Shown: one piece after another, positions 1 through 8,328 of the stretch
How positions within the stretch are numbered: the first letter of the stretch is position 1
How the letters are laid out: every line of letters begins with the position of its first letter
From: JAVBQL01 sp031549085
Lineage (GTDB): Bacteria > Spirochaetota > GWE2-31-10 > MWDO01
Direction of reading: 5' to 3'
Assembly: GCA_031549085.1 (NCBI GenBank)
Contig: JAVBQL010000014.1
Span: forward strand, 85,882 to 149,881
Length of the DNA: 64,000 nucleotides
Notes under the pieces: generated by a model
Told to the model about the DNA's origin: nothing
Seen by the model: only the letters and a program-made list of their open reading frames with translations
The model's database searches: none
Program-made: the position numbers and the translations under genes

Positions 1-260
1 GTATTAAGCTGGGAGTTGAATCTTGAGTCAAACTGGGTGCTAATATTGGTAAAACGGCTGTCCATCTCTGTCTTATTATTTAGAAAATTTTTGTCCATCT
101 CACTCTTATTTTTTGCGAATTCACTTTCCAATATTTTTGTTATATTTTTCTCAAGCTCTGTTGAACTATTCTTATTTTTACTAAACAGCTTTATTATTGC
201 AAATAGGTTTACAGTAACAGAGATGAGTAGAATAAATAGTGTTATTAAATATGCTGACAT
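1..260 (-). CDS. rmuC: RmuC-like DNA recombination protein, 5' end only (runs off the left edge)
   Basis: The minus strand is open from ATG at 260 to the window edge. It encodes about 86 residues: an N-terminal membrane helix (residues 3-22), then a polar coiled coil with repeated Phe/Asp/Lys heptads. An AGGAAG ribosome site lies a few bases before the ATG. This is the usual start of RmuC, a membrane-anchored protein with a nuclease-fold C-terminus that limits inversion-type recombination. The catalytic part lies outside the window, so the name rests on N-terminal architecture alone. Any single-pass coiled-coil protein would look similar. It lies downstream of aspS on the same strand, 155 bp away. 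Confidence 0.55.
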   Translation of the reverse strand, partial: MSAYLITLFILLISVTVNLFAIIKLFSKNKNSSTELEKNITKILESEFAKNKSEMDKNFLNNKTEMDSRFTNISTQFDSRFNSQLN

Positions 261-273
261 TATCTTCCTTATT

Positions 274-405
274 TAATGTGAGTTTGATATTATTCTCTCA
301 CAAAAATACAAGTTGCACCCTTTTTTAGCCAAAAAAGTCTCCCGCCCTTTTTTGATAATGGTGGTAGGGAGATTAGTCAAAAAGGAGTTCATCAAACTCA
401 CATTA
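274..405. repeat. Long stem-loop between aspS and rmuC with a perfect 15-bp outer stem
   Basis: Bases 274-288 are exactly complementary to 391-405. Inside, tctccc near 338-345 can pair with gggaga near 367-372, next to T- and A-rich runs. It lies in the aspS-rmuC gap and could form in RNA from that strand. It may be a terminator, an attenuator or a mobile palindrome; the sequence does not decide. Confidence 0.6.
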
Positions 406-415
406 CTAAAAATAA

Positions 416-1747
416 CTATGGAGTTAACCTGTTTATATCTCTAGGGAAGAGGCTTGCCTCTTTAACATTTGAGAGACCACATATTTGAGCTGTCAATCTC
501 TCTAAACCTAGACCCAAACCGCCATGAGGAGGCATACCATACTTAAAAGTTTGTAAGAATGAGTCAAAAGAGTCTATGTTCATATTAAGTTTTCCCATTC
601 TATCAATATAGTCCTCATATTTATTTAATCTCTGTCCACCTGTTGTGATTTCGAGCCCTCTAAATAAGAGGTCAAATGAGAGTGAGTAGCCGAGATCGTT
701 TTTATCTTCCATTGTATAGAAGGGTCTCTTCTCCATAGGATAGTGGGTAACAAAGACAAACTCTGTATCATATGTCTTCTTGACATAGTCACAGATTAGC
801 TGCTCCTCCTCTGGAGCTAAATCTTTCTCGCCTCTGAAATCTTTTTTATAGTTTTGGAATACTGTTTCATGAACCTCATTAAACTTCATAGTAACAATTT
901 TATTTATAATTGGAACATTAATTTCTAGTAACTCAATCTCATATTTGCAAGTCTCTCTGATGTTGTCAAAAATATAGGCCAAAACATTTGCCTCTGTTAC
1001 TATCAAATCTTCAAAGCCATTGCTTAACATCATCTCAAGATCAAGCGAGATATACTCATTTAGATGTCTTGAAGTATCATGCTTCTCTGCTCTAAAGACT
1101 GGAGACTCCTCAAAGACACGCCCAAAGACACCAACCATCATCTGCTTATAAAATTGAGGAGATTGAGTCAAAAAGGCCTTTCTTTTGAAATAGTCAAGCT
1201 GGAAAATGTTTGCTCCGCCCTCAGCTCCACTAAAAACTATCTTTGGAGAGCAGATTCTATTGAAGCCAATATTTGTAAGGTAGTTACCAAAAGCATTAAA
1301 AATAGTTGACTGAATCTTAAAAATGGCTCTCTGTTTTGGATGTCTTAGAGTAAGTGGGCGAAGATCAAATTTTGTATCAAGTGCAACATTAAGCTCTCTC
1401 TTTGTTGTATCAACAGGGAGTACATCTATAGATGGAGTAGAGAGAACCTCTATAGATTTTAGTTCAATCTCATAATTGTTAGGTATTATAGATTTATCTT
1501 TTATTGTCGCTGTTTTTAGAAGTCCAACTATTTTTATGACAGATTCAACAGACAAGTTTTCTATATTAACACTCTCTTTTGCAGCAACGCATTGAACCAT
1601 ATAGCTGTTGCTTCTAAGTATTATAAATCCGCCCCAGCCCAACACACGTAAGTTTTGAATGCTGCCTGTTAGGGTTATGTCTTTGCCCTCATATTTAGAA
1701 AAATCGATAAAAGATGAGACTTCGCAATCCATTTTTAATTCTTTCAT
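416..1747 (-). CDS. aspS: Aspartyl-tRNA synthetase, archaeal (AspRS2) type
   Basis: This class II aminoacyl-tRNA synthetase (443 aa) charges tRNA with aspartate in the cytoplasm. An N-terminal OB-fold anticodon-binding domain (about residues 20-105) precedes the catalytic core. Visible core motifs are CSPKIVFSGAEGGANIF (166-182), class II motif 2 FRAEKHDTSRHLNEY (218-232) and motif 3 GLGLGLER (410-417). At about 440 residues without the large bacterial GAD insertion, it belongs to the short archaeal/eukaryal AspRS group, not the ~590-aa bacterial group. Many bacterial AspRS2 enzymes are non-discriminating and also make Asp-tRNA(Asn) for GatCAB; I cannot tell whether this one is. The start is set by GGAGAT eight bases before the ATG. 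Confidence 0.9.
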   Translation of the reverse strand: MKELKMDCEVSSFIDFSKYEGKDITLTGSIQNLRVLGWGGFIILRSNSYMVQCVAAKESVNIENLSVESVIKIVGLLKTATIKDKSIIPNNYEIELKSIEVLSTPSIDVLPVDTTKRELNVALDTKFDLRPLTLRHPKQRAIFKIQSTIFNAFGNYLTNIGFNRICSPKIVFSGAEGGANIFQLDYFKRKAFLTQSPQFYKQMMVGVFGRVFEESPVFRAEKHDTSRHLNEYISLDLEMMLSNGFEDLIVTEANVLAYIFDNIRETCKYEIELLEINVPIINKIVTMKFNEVHETVFQNYKKDFRGEKDLAPEEEQLICDYVKKTYDTEFVFVTHYPMEKRPFYTMEDKNDLGYSLSFDLLFRGLEITTGGQRLNKYEDYIDRMGKLNMNIDSFDSFLQTFKYGMPPHGGLGLGLERLTAQICGLSNVKEASLFPRDINRLTP

Positions 1748-1920
1748 AAAATTTATCTCCTTAATGCTAGTAAAAGTTAGCAGTAATATATCAAAATATT
1801 ATACCTATATCAGCTTTTAGTATACAGAAAAGTTAGAATGTTGTCAAAAATTTTTACTCTATTTATTTCTTCTATTATATTAGTTGTTAGCTATTCACAA
1901 CTATATTGCTTTTTCTAAAA

Positions 1921-2156
1921 GCTTTTATACTATTGTTAATCTTATCCAAGATTTAATGGGTGATTAAATCTTTATTTTTGGGTTACTGGTCACTAGCAAC
2001 AGATGTAATGAGTAAACGTTACCTAAAAAAGAAAGAAAAAAAGAAAAAGTAAATATTTAGAGGGGGATCAAATCCCCTCTAAATATTTACTCTCTCTCTT
2101 TCTCTTTTTTTAAGTAGCATTCGCTCATTTTATACTTTCGTACTGATATGGAAACC
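1921..2156. repeat. Family A large palindromic element, copy 1
   Basis: An imperfect palindrome. A purine arm (about 2022-2048) faces a pyrimidine arm (about 2091-2112). At the apex is a perfect 17-bp stem, 2049-2065 with 2074-2090. The outer sequence 1930-1960 is the reverse complement of the right flank of copy 4 (16860-16895, sharing TTGGATA and the following bases). The arms match copies 2-4, but the apical stem sequence is unique to this copy. Confidence 0.85.
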
Positions 2157-2179
2157 AGACAGATAGTTTTACTGTTAGC

Positions 2180-2198
2180 GTGATATTAATAATATCAC
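2180..2198. promoter_or_regulatory. Perfect 19-bp palindrome upstream of the CAP-domain gene
   Basis: gtgatatta, a central a, then taatatcac. It lies about 150 bp before the ATG of the downstream secreted protein. A perfect dyad of this size is compatible with a dimeric regulator's operator, but no other copy was seen in the window and AT-rich DNA yields some palindromes by chance. Confidence 0.35.
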
Positions 2199-2345
2199 TA
2201 ATAGCAATGACACTTTTTTGTATGGCTTAATATTTTATAGAGGAAAAACCTCTATATTTAAGTTATATAAATAATCTTTTTGACAAATAAATTTTCTTTT
2301 GTTAATAGTATTAACTATCTATATTTTTTAGGGGGGGACCTTTTT

Positions 2346-4022
2346 ATGAAGAGATTTTTCATATTTCTAACTATAATCTTTGTAACTTTTAACCTATTTC
2401 CGCAAACAGTTACCTTTAAGGCAAGTCTTAAGGTTGTGCCAGAGTATAAAAGGCAGAGCACAGGACTGTTTGTTAAAAAAGGTGAAAAGATACAAATTAC
2501 CACAAAGGGCAAGTGGTCTATGTGGGAAAAATATATGGCTGTAAACGCCGATGGTCACAAAGATAAAAAACTTGCCAACAGTATAGGAAACTGGGGAGCC
2601 CTGCTTGGAAAGGTGGGTGATGGAGAGATGTTTCTGATTGGGACAAAAAAAGAGTTTATTTGTCCAAATAGTGGAATACTCTACCTTTTTCCAAATAAGG
2701 GCAATTTTAAGATAGAGAATCCAACGGGCTCTTTGGATATAGAGATTCAAGGCGGATCATCTATTGATGATTTTATCTCATCACTTCCAGCGGATACAAT
2801 AAAGGTTGAGTTTGATTCAAAGAACACTCCCTTTATATCAGCTATAGAGGTGAAGGCAAATAAGAGGGTCTCTGTCTATGCCTTTGGTGAGTGGAATATG
2901 TTTGATAAAAAACTTCAACCAACAACAGCAGCTGGATATGATATGGATATGAACTATCAGATCACTGATGAGCTTGGAAAAACCATTCCATGGGGAAAGC
3001 TCTATGGAGCAGTGAGCACAAGCTATGGAGCATTTTTTGAGGTTTTTCCAATTGGAGAGGCAGAAGAATTTACGCCAAAAAATGATGGTCCATTAGCTTT
3101 CTATCCTAATATTGGAGGCAATGAGACAAACAAAGCTGGTAAAATCACCCTCTATGTTGTTGGTGCCTCTGCTCTTACTGCAGATGATATTGCCAGTGCT
3201 GATAATAGGATGATGAGAATATATGGCGATGGAGCAATTCAACGAATAAATAAGTTTAGAAAAGAGCTTGGCCTTGATCCAGTTATATATAATGAAACAT
3301 TGTCAAGAACTGCATATAACCACTCAAAATATTTAGTATTTAATAACCAGTTTGCAGACAAAGAGGATAAGGATAAGAAATTCTTTACAGGAGCATCTTT
3401 TAAAGATAGACTTAAAAAAGAGGGCTATGAGGGAACAGAGAGACCCAATGAGATGTTTGTTTTGGCAGATAGCTATAACAGTGCTGTTGATCTGGTTTTA
3501 GATGGGCCATACCACAGAATGAGGTTTATGAATCCAGATCTTAAAGTAATAGGTTATGGATGTGCAAAGCAAGGCGACAAGATGATCCATACTTTTGATT
3601 TGGACTATCTTCCTGATGAAGAGGCAAAGAACAACACAAAAGTGGATGTCTCATTCTCTCCAGCAATGAACAGCAGTAATAACAAGACATCTTGGAATGG
3701 AGATGAGAATCCACAGATACTAAAAAACTTTACTCCGCCTCTTGGGTATCCAATAGTTGTCTTTTTTAAAATGTATCAAATGCAGAAGTTGATTAGTGCA
3801 ACTTTGAAAAACAGAAGTGGAGAAATTGTTGAAGCCTACCTATTCTCTCCTGATCAGCATGATGCAGTTCTAAGTTTTAATGGTATAATTATTGTTCCAA
3901 AGAAGCCTCTATTTAATAATGAGAGGTATGAGGTGGATATCACTTGTAATGTTAGCAGTGTTGATAGGGTCAACTCTGTAAAGAACTTCTCATATGGCTT
4001 TAATACTGGAAGTGAAAAGTAG
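2346..4022 (+). CDS. Secreted protein with two LecA-like domains and a CAP/SCP domain
   Basis: Starting at ATG 2346, placed eight bases after a GGGGGGG ribosome site, the protein is 558 aa with a signal peptide (about 1-20, hydrophobic, ending near FNLFPQ). Two related beta-sandwich segments follow (about 25-130 and 145-270). Each has the pattern of PA-IL/LecA galactose-binding lectins: a toxic-looking G-x-W turn, an iG segment, then sG-x-L-x-L-x-x-N. A CAP (SCP/PR1) domain follows (about 300-440), recognisable by INKFRKELGLDPVIYNETLS and the NHSKYL helix. The last ~100 residues resemble a beta domain. It probably acts at the cell surface or outside the cell. The LecA reading is inference; the CAP call is firmer. 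An in-frame TTG at 2280 lacks a ribosome site and a signal peptide. Confidence 0.75.
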   Translation: MKRFFIFLTIIFVTFNLFPQTVTFKASLKVVPEYKRQSTGLFVKKGEKIQITTKGKWSMWEKYMAVNADGHKDKKLANSIGNWGALLGKVGDGEMFLIGTKKEFICPNSGILYLFPNKGNFKIENPTGSLDIEIQGGSSIDDFISSLPADTIKVEFDSKNTPFISAIEVKANKRVSVYAFGEWNMFDKKLQPTTAAGYDMDMNYQITDELGKTIPWGKLYGAVSTSYGAFFEVFPIGEAEEFTPKNDGPLAFYPNIGGNETNKAGKITLYVVGASALTADDIASADNRMMRIYGDGAIQRINKFRKELGLDPVIYNETLSRTAYNHSKYLVFNNQFADKEDKDKKFFTGASFKDRLKKEGYEGTERPNEMFVLADSYNSAVDLVLDGPYHRMRFMNPDLKVIGYGCAKQGDKMIHTFDLDYLPDEEAKNNTKVDVSFSPAMNSSNNKTSWNGDENPQILKNFTPPLGYPIVVFFKMYQMQKLISATLKNRSGEIVEAYLFSPDQHDAVLSFNGIIIVPKKPLFNNERYEVDITCNVSSVDRVNSVKNFSYGFNTGSEK

Positions 4023-4055
4023 ATTAAGTTTACTTAAAAAAATTATATAAAGAAA

Positions 4056-4090
4056 AAAAATAGGAGAGGAACTAATCCTCTCCTATTTTT
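4056..4090. terminator. Bidirectional intrinsic terminator
   Basis: A perfect 15-bp stem, 4056-4070 with 4076-4090, has A5 on one side and T5 on the other. It sits between the convergent CAP gene and cbiM-like gene, so it can stop transcription from both. Confidence 0.85.
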
Positions 4091-4113
4091 ATATCATGAT
4101 CTATTCTAATAAA

Positions 4114-5034
4114 TTATATAGTCTCTCTTTTTGCTGTTTTATCAATAATTGTACCAACACCAAAGACAATTGCAAATGTTATAACAATTCCAACTATTGA
4201 GCTTATTGCTGTTGAGATATATGGATTTGAGACAAGTTTGAAGTTATAGTCTGAAAATGGAGTAACAAATGTAGGTAGTCCCTCTCTTAGAAAGTTTAAT
4301 TTTAGAGCGACAGATTCAAGTCCGTCAGGGAAACTGCTTGCAATTGGTGCCAATATTATTGCAATAACCAAAAGTGATAAAATTGGTACTATTGTTTTTA
4401 TCTTTGATGGAGCACTATTTTCTGCAAAAGATATTGAGATTACTGAGTATAGAGCAATTGTTATTACTATTTCAAATAGAGCTATTACTGCGTGAACAGA
4501 GAGCATTGCTGGGAGAACTTTTGAGAGTTCTGCTGTTCCAGAGATTGCAAGCTCTACTCCGCATGCAAATGAGGCAGCTACTACAGAGATAAATGAGACA
4601 ACTGCTAAAGATATATACTCTTTAGATTTTCTATTTTTGAGACCTTTTTTAAGAGCACTAAATAGTATGCCAGATACTCCAGCACCAATTATTGCCATAT
4701 TAAGAATATTAGCTCCAAGCAGAGCTATGCCACCATCAGAGAAAACTAGGGCTTGTATAATAAGAACCATGCTAACCGCTAAAATTCCAAATGGAGTCCC
4801 TAAAAGTGCAGAAGCCAATGCTCCTCCCAAAAGATGACCTGATGTTCCATTTTGGATAGGAAAATTTAACATTTGAAAAGCAAATATCACAGCTGCAACT
4901 GAAGCAAATTTTATTACTGAGGGCTTCTCTTTTGACTTAAGAGCAAAATATGAAGCAGTTATAATTCCAGCGCTGCTAACAACTGCAGTTACTGGGCATA
5001 TAGCTCCACTCAACATCTCATTTGGTATGTGCAT
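4114..5034 (-). CDS. cbiM: CbiM-like cobalt/nickel ECF uptake component fused to a PDGLE domain
   Basis: A 306-aa polytopic membrane protein. It starts MHIPNEML, matching the MHIP N-terminus of CbiM/NikM S-components, in which the N-terminal Met-His ligates Co2+ or Ni2+. About seven hydrophobic helices follow. The C-terminal part contains PDGLE (about 232-236), the hallmark of the CbiN/NikN-like accessory domain, so M and accessory functions are fused. The canonical transporter also needs CbiQ and CbiO; neither is adjacent, so they must lie elsewhere or be shared. The specificity (Co or Ni) cannot be read. GGAGAAC precedes the ATG. I saw no cobalamin or NiCo riboswitch in the 328-bp leader. 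Confidence 0.85.
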   Translation of the reverse strand: MHIPNEMLSGAICPVTAVVSSAGIITASYFALKSKEKPSVIKFASVAAVIFAFQMLNFPIQNGTSGHLLGGALASALLGTPFGILAVSMVLIIQALVFSDGGIALLGANILNMAIIGAGVSGILFSALKKGLKNRKSKEYISLAVVSFISVVAASFACGVELAISGTAELSKVLPAMLSVHAVIALFEIVITIALYSVISISFAENSAPSKIKTIVPILSLLVIAIILAPIASSFPDGLESVALKLNFLREGLPTFVTPFSDYNFKLVSNPYISTAISSIVGIVITFAIVFGVGTIIDKTAKRETI

Positions 5035-5362
5035 AATGTTCTCCTTATAATAATTTAAATATTCTAATGCAATCTATATTAAAGTCTAAAATAAAAAAGG
5101 AATAAAATCAATACATTTTTATTTTTTAACGTGGTTGATAGACTTTTTTCTGATTTTTTTACGAGCCACATCCTTTTTGAATTTTTTTTGATCCCACGTC
5201 ATTTTTGATGGATATCTTTTACAAAAAGAATATTGTCTTTCTAAAAGTATGAGGTGATTTGACCTCCTTTTTGTATATTTTAGATTTTAAAATTAAAAAG
5301 AAGTGCATCTCTTTTACTTGAAGCGAATTTAAAAAGAGTGTGGGAGCTAAAAAAATAAAAAA
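5035..5362. other. Gene-free stretch between the cbiM-like and DUF350 genes
   Basis: It holds the cbiM ribosome site at its left edge, two partial copies of the family B repeat (5161-5180 and 5190-5243), and a weak gaggt/acctc hairpin near 5251-5266. No coding capacity or recognisable riboswitch was seen. Confidence 0.6.
5161..5243. repeat. Family B repeat, one short and one longer copy in tandem
   Basis: 5161-5180 carries the GCCACATCCTTTTTGA start only. 5190-5243 carries the fuller unit, from CCCACGTC through a degenerate middle to TCTTTCTAA. This matches the copies at 42.7, 47.3, 50.9 and 61.6 kb. Confidence 0.75.
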
Positions 5363-6388
5363 TTATTTTATTAGAAGAGAGACTCCGTTTGCAATAAAAA
5401 AATTGAAGACAATAATCATTGTTCCAACAATTATTCCAACCGATATTTTTTTTAGTTTTATCTCTTTTATGGCATCAATATTTTTGTTGAAAAGCTTGAA
5501 ACTATTTATAGTTATAAAAACATTGATGGCTAGAACCGCATGTACAATTATAATAAAGAGTATAAAATATATTAAAAAATTTAATATTAACTCTTGTATA
5601 TGAAGCTCTTCTATTAACACAAATAACTTTCCATAAAGAGAGAATATAACACCCTTAATCATAAACATCATTGCAAAAACTATCGAAGAGATCACAAAAG
5701 CAAGGGCTATATTATCCTTTCTTATCTCCTTATCTGCTTTTGTTCCTTTTATAAGGAGGTTTATAGTAACAAAACTTATTAGAATTATATAGATAAAGGC
5801 AATTATTAGAGTTCCCATCTGGAGCAGAGTCTCCGAAAAGAGAGAGATATCAATGAAATGAGATCGTAAGCCAAACTTCAGCTCTTCTAAAGGTGGAGAG
5901 AAGCTGCTTATTAAAAGCCTAAATGGTGATATAAGTACATATGTTATTGTAAACATGAAAGATGATATTATAAGGGCAACTGATATGTTCCCCTTTTTTA
6001 TCTCTCTGTTCTCATCAATTATGCCTGAAAATATTAGAAAAAATTTTATTGAGAAGAAGATTATTAAGTATGATAGTGCAATTGCAACTACATAAAACAT
6101 TACTATTTTTGCAATAGCAGTCAAAATATTTTCTACTGATAGGTATTCTATGCCAAATATGAGTTTTATGGTTGGCGTTATAACCGCTATCATAAATATG
6201 GAGATAACAAGTATATATGCGGTCTCTATTATAGCAAGTGCTATATTGTTGTTTTTTAACTCAAGCTGATTGTCTATCTCCTTTGTCATATATGATGACA
6301 ATCTAAAACTAATAAAGAATGAGAACAAACATAAAATGATAGATAAGATAATCTCTGCTACTCCTTTTATGAGAACAGTGTCCTCCAT
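5363..6388 (-). CDS. DUF350-family membrane protein with four related segments
   Basis: A 341-aa integral membrane protein with about eight to nine helices. A motif of the form (K/R)EI-x-K-x-N-I-(A/S)-(V/L)-A recurs near residues 42, 129, 220 and 312, the last copy degenerate (KEIKLKKISVG). This is the signature of DUF350 (UPF0719) membrane proteins, whose function is unknown. A single DUF350 protein is much shorter (about 130 aa), so this looks like two units joined in one chain. A GAGAGGGAT ribosome site precedes the ATG. It lies 86 bp upstream of eda's stop, on the same strand, but nothing links their functions. Confidence 0.7.
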   Translation of the reverse strand: MEDTVLIKGVAEIILSIILCLFSFFISFRLSSYMTKEIDNQLELKNNNIALAIIETAYILVISIFMIAVITPTIKLIFGIEYLSVENILTAIAKIVMFYVVAIALSYLIIFFSIKFFLIFSGIIDENREIKKGNISVALIISSFMFTITYVLISPFRLLISSFSPPLEELKFGLRSHFIDISLFSETLLQMGTLIIAFIYIILISFVTINLLIKGTKADKEIRKDNIALAFVISSIVFAMMFMIKGVIFSLYGKLFVLIEELHIQELILNFLIYFILFIIIVHAVLAINVFITINSFKLFNKNIDAIKEIKLKKISVGIIVGTMIIVFNFFIANGVSLLIK

Positions 6389-6474
6389 TTTATATCCCTC
6401 TCTTTTTTATATTTGTTTGTCTATAATTATAGAATCGATAAATTGGCTTTATAAATTTATGTAAGAATCGCAAC

Positions 6475-7074
6475 TTATTGCCTACCCTTTACTATGTTCT
6501 CTATTTTTGCCCTATTTGATAAGGGGTCTTTAAAAATTGAACTGCTTCCGCAGGCAGCGATAGCTGGAAATTCCAAATAGCTCTCAACATTATCAAAGCC
6601 TATGCCACCTGTTGGCATAAATTTTATTTTACTCTCTTTTATAACAGCACTTACTGATTTAATAAATTCGACTCCACCAATGGTATTTATTGGAAAGAGC
6701 TTTATAATCTTAAAGTCATTTCTAATTAATTCCATAACTTCTGAGATAGTTGCTGCTGCTGGTATATAGGGTATATTTGTAAATTTTGAGTAGTCGATCA
6801 AGGTTTTTGTATAACCTGGACTTACCAAAAAATCGACATTGAGATTTACCGCTTTTTTAAACTGAAGCTTATTTAAAATAGTTCCAACACCAATTTTGAA
6901 ATCTTTATAGTTCTCTTTTGCATGCTCTACAAGCTGAAATGATTTCTCATTACGAAGGGTTATCTCTGCTATTTTGTGATCAATCTCTCTTAAAAAGAGA
7001 AGAAGAGAATCAAGCTCTTCTATTGAAGAGAGATCCACGACTGGTATAACTTTGTAATCAGATATGGTTAACAT
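6475..7074 (-). CDS. eda: KDPG/KHG aldolase
   Basis: A cytoplasmic class I aldolase (199 aa, near the usual ~210) that splits 2-keto-3-deoxy-6-phosphogluconate, or 4-hydroxy-2-oxoglutarate, into pyruvate plus glyceraldehyde-3-phosphate or glyoxylate. Visible motifs are EITLRN with Glu37 and Arg41, GVGT (62-65), SPG (85-87), the Schiff-base lysine in KLFP (Lys125) and PTGG (154-157). No edd or KDG kinase gene is adjacent, so the pathway (Entner-Doudoroff or uronate breakdown) is not shown by context. AGGA lies seven bases before the ATG, and a GGAGG lies further up. Confidence 0.9.
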   Translation of the reverse strand: MLTISDYKVIPVVDLSSIEELDSLLLFLREIDHKIAEITLRNEKSFQLVEHAKENYKDFKIGVGTILNKLQFKKAVNLNVDFLVSPGYTKTLIDYSKFTNIPYIPAAATISEVMELIRNDFKIIKLFPINTIGGVEFIKSVSAVIKESKIKFMPTGGIGFDNVESYLEFPAIAACGSSSIFKDPLSNRAKIENIVKGRQ

Positions 7075-7201
7075 AAAACTATCCTAACCTCCAATATAAT
7101 TACACTTTTTTGATTTGTCTATTTTTCATCTTCTCTTGTTTTTAAAAAAGGTCTATGAAAAATATACAAAACATCAATATATTATAATAGCCCAAATATA
7201 T

Positions 7202-7235
7202 AAATAGTGCAATGCTAAAAAACATTGCACTATTT
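7202..7235. terminator. Stem-loop after rubrerythrin
   Basis: A perfect 13-bp stem, 7202-7214 with 7223-7235, lies 10 bp beyond the rubrerythrin stop. The following minus-strand tract is only T-rich, so termination is likely but not strongly marked. Confidence 0.6.
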
Positions 7236-7245
7236 ATAAAAAAAA

Positions 7246-7821
7246 TTAATAATTGCTCTCTTTTATTTCAAAAAAGCTTTGTGGGTGTAGGCAAGTTGGG
7301 CACTTGTCAGGAGCAGTATCTCCTTCATGTACATAACCGCAGTTTCTGCACTTCCATCTAACTTTTGTGTCCTTCTTAAAGACTTTACCTGATTGAAGGT
7401 TTTCAAGAAGTTTCAAATATCTTTTTTCATGTTCAACTTCTACTTTAGCAATAAGTCTAAATGCATTAGCAATATCAGGAAAACCCTCTTCTTCAGCAAC
7501 TTTACCAAAGCCCGGGTAGAGAATGGTGTGCTCCTCATTCTCTCCATGTGCGGCAGCCTTAAGATTTTCAGCCGTCTTTCCTATAACTCCTGCAGGATAT
7601 GTTGCTGTAAATTCAACATCTCCGCCCTCCAAAAACTTAAAAAAACGTTTTGCATGCTCTTTTTCATTCTCTGCAGTCTCCAAGAAGATTGCAGCAATTT
7701 GTTCATATCCTTCAGCTTTTGCAGCTGAAGCAAAATATGTGTATCTGTTTCTGGCCTGTGACTCACCAGCAAAAGCTGCAAGAAGATTTTTTTCTGTTTT
7801 TGTTCCTTTTAAACTCTTCAT
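7246..7821 (-). CDS. rbr: Rubrerythrin
   Basis: A 191-aa cytoplasmic peroxide-reducing non-haem iron protein of anaerobes. The N-terminal four-helix ferritin-like domain holds the diiron ligands: Glu20 in ESQARNRY, the Glu53/His56 pair in NEKEHA, and E-x-x-H in the second half (VEVEHEKRY). The C-terminal rubredoxin-like domain has CRNCG (Cys158, Cys161) and CPTC (Cys174, Cys177). The length is typical. It appears monocistronic, with its own -35/-10 at 7874-7902 and an AGAGAGG ribosome site. It would protect oxygen-sensitive enzymes such as the AOR encoded 17 kb away. Confidence 0.95.
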   Translation of the reverse strand: MKSLKGTKTEKNLLAAFAGESQARNRYTYFASAAKAEGYEQIAAIFLETAENEKEHAKRFFKFLEGGDVEFTATYPAGVIGKTAENLKAAAHGENEEHTILYPGFGKVAEEEGFPDIANAFRLIAKVEVEHEKRYLKLLENLQSGKVFKKDTKVRWKCRNCGYVHEGDTAPDKCPTCLHPQSFFEIKESNY

Positions 7822-7873
7822 AACATAAACCTCTCTAAATGAAATTCAGATGAGTGTAAACTCCCTATAACAA

Positions 7874-7902
7874 AATCTATTTTATATTACTCTTTTTGTC
7901 AA
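7874..7902 (-). promoter_or_regulatory. Sigma-70-type promoter for rubrerythrin
   Basis: On the minus strand TTGACA (7902-7897) and TAGATT (7879-7874) are 17 bp apart, about 55 bp before the rbr ATG. Confidence 0.6.
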
Positions 7903-8126
7903 GCTAATTCTTTTTCTATTCTTAAACTATATATTTTACTTCATTACTAATATAAAAAATACTCATATTTATGATACAAATAGTTATTTTTTTTATCCAT
8001 CGCTTATTTATATTTTTCAAACATTGATTTTTAAGGTAATAATACCATAAATAGAGGGGTATTTTGATATTATCAATAATGGTTAGAATAAAATATAAAA
8101 AAAATTATTAATATTTTACAATTCCT

Positions 8127-8155
8127 TTGACAAAATAAAATGTTTTTTGTATATT
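8127..8155 (+). promoter_or_regulatory. Sigma-70-type promoter for the response regulator
   Basis: TTGACA at 8127-8132 and TATATT at 8150-8155 are spaced by 17 bp. Transcription would begin near 8162, giving a leader of about 165 nt. Confidence 0.65.
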
Positions 8156-8328
8156 GATTTTATGGATTTATATTTTGGACAATATTATTTTTATTATATA
8201 GGCATATAAGCTGGTATTTCCTTAATATTATATATCTTGATTGTAAAAATGACTTTGGTCTTAAAACTTTAGTTTTAGACTTAAGTTAAATATTTCATTA
8301 AAATTTTTAAAATATATTGAGGTGTTTT

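Larger units (their letters stand above)
7822..8328. other. Divergent intergenic region carrying two promoters
   Basis: An AT-rich gap separating rubrerythrin from the response regulator. It carries the rbr promoter near 7874-7902 and the regulator promoter at 8127-8155, leaving a ~165-nt leader on the regulator. Apart from a weak dyad near 8257-8282, no structure or gene was seen. Confidence 0.6.

Noticed and set aside
16..276. 86-aa hydrophobic plus-strand ORF at the left edge
   Set aside because: It is the antisense of the rmuC start, whose minus-strand frame has a good ribosome site, a membrane helix and coiled-coil pattern.
5035..5362. Cobalamin or NiCo riboswitch upstream of the cbiM-like gene
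   Set aside because: None of the conserved boxes could be found; the gap is filled by repeat family B fragments.
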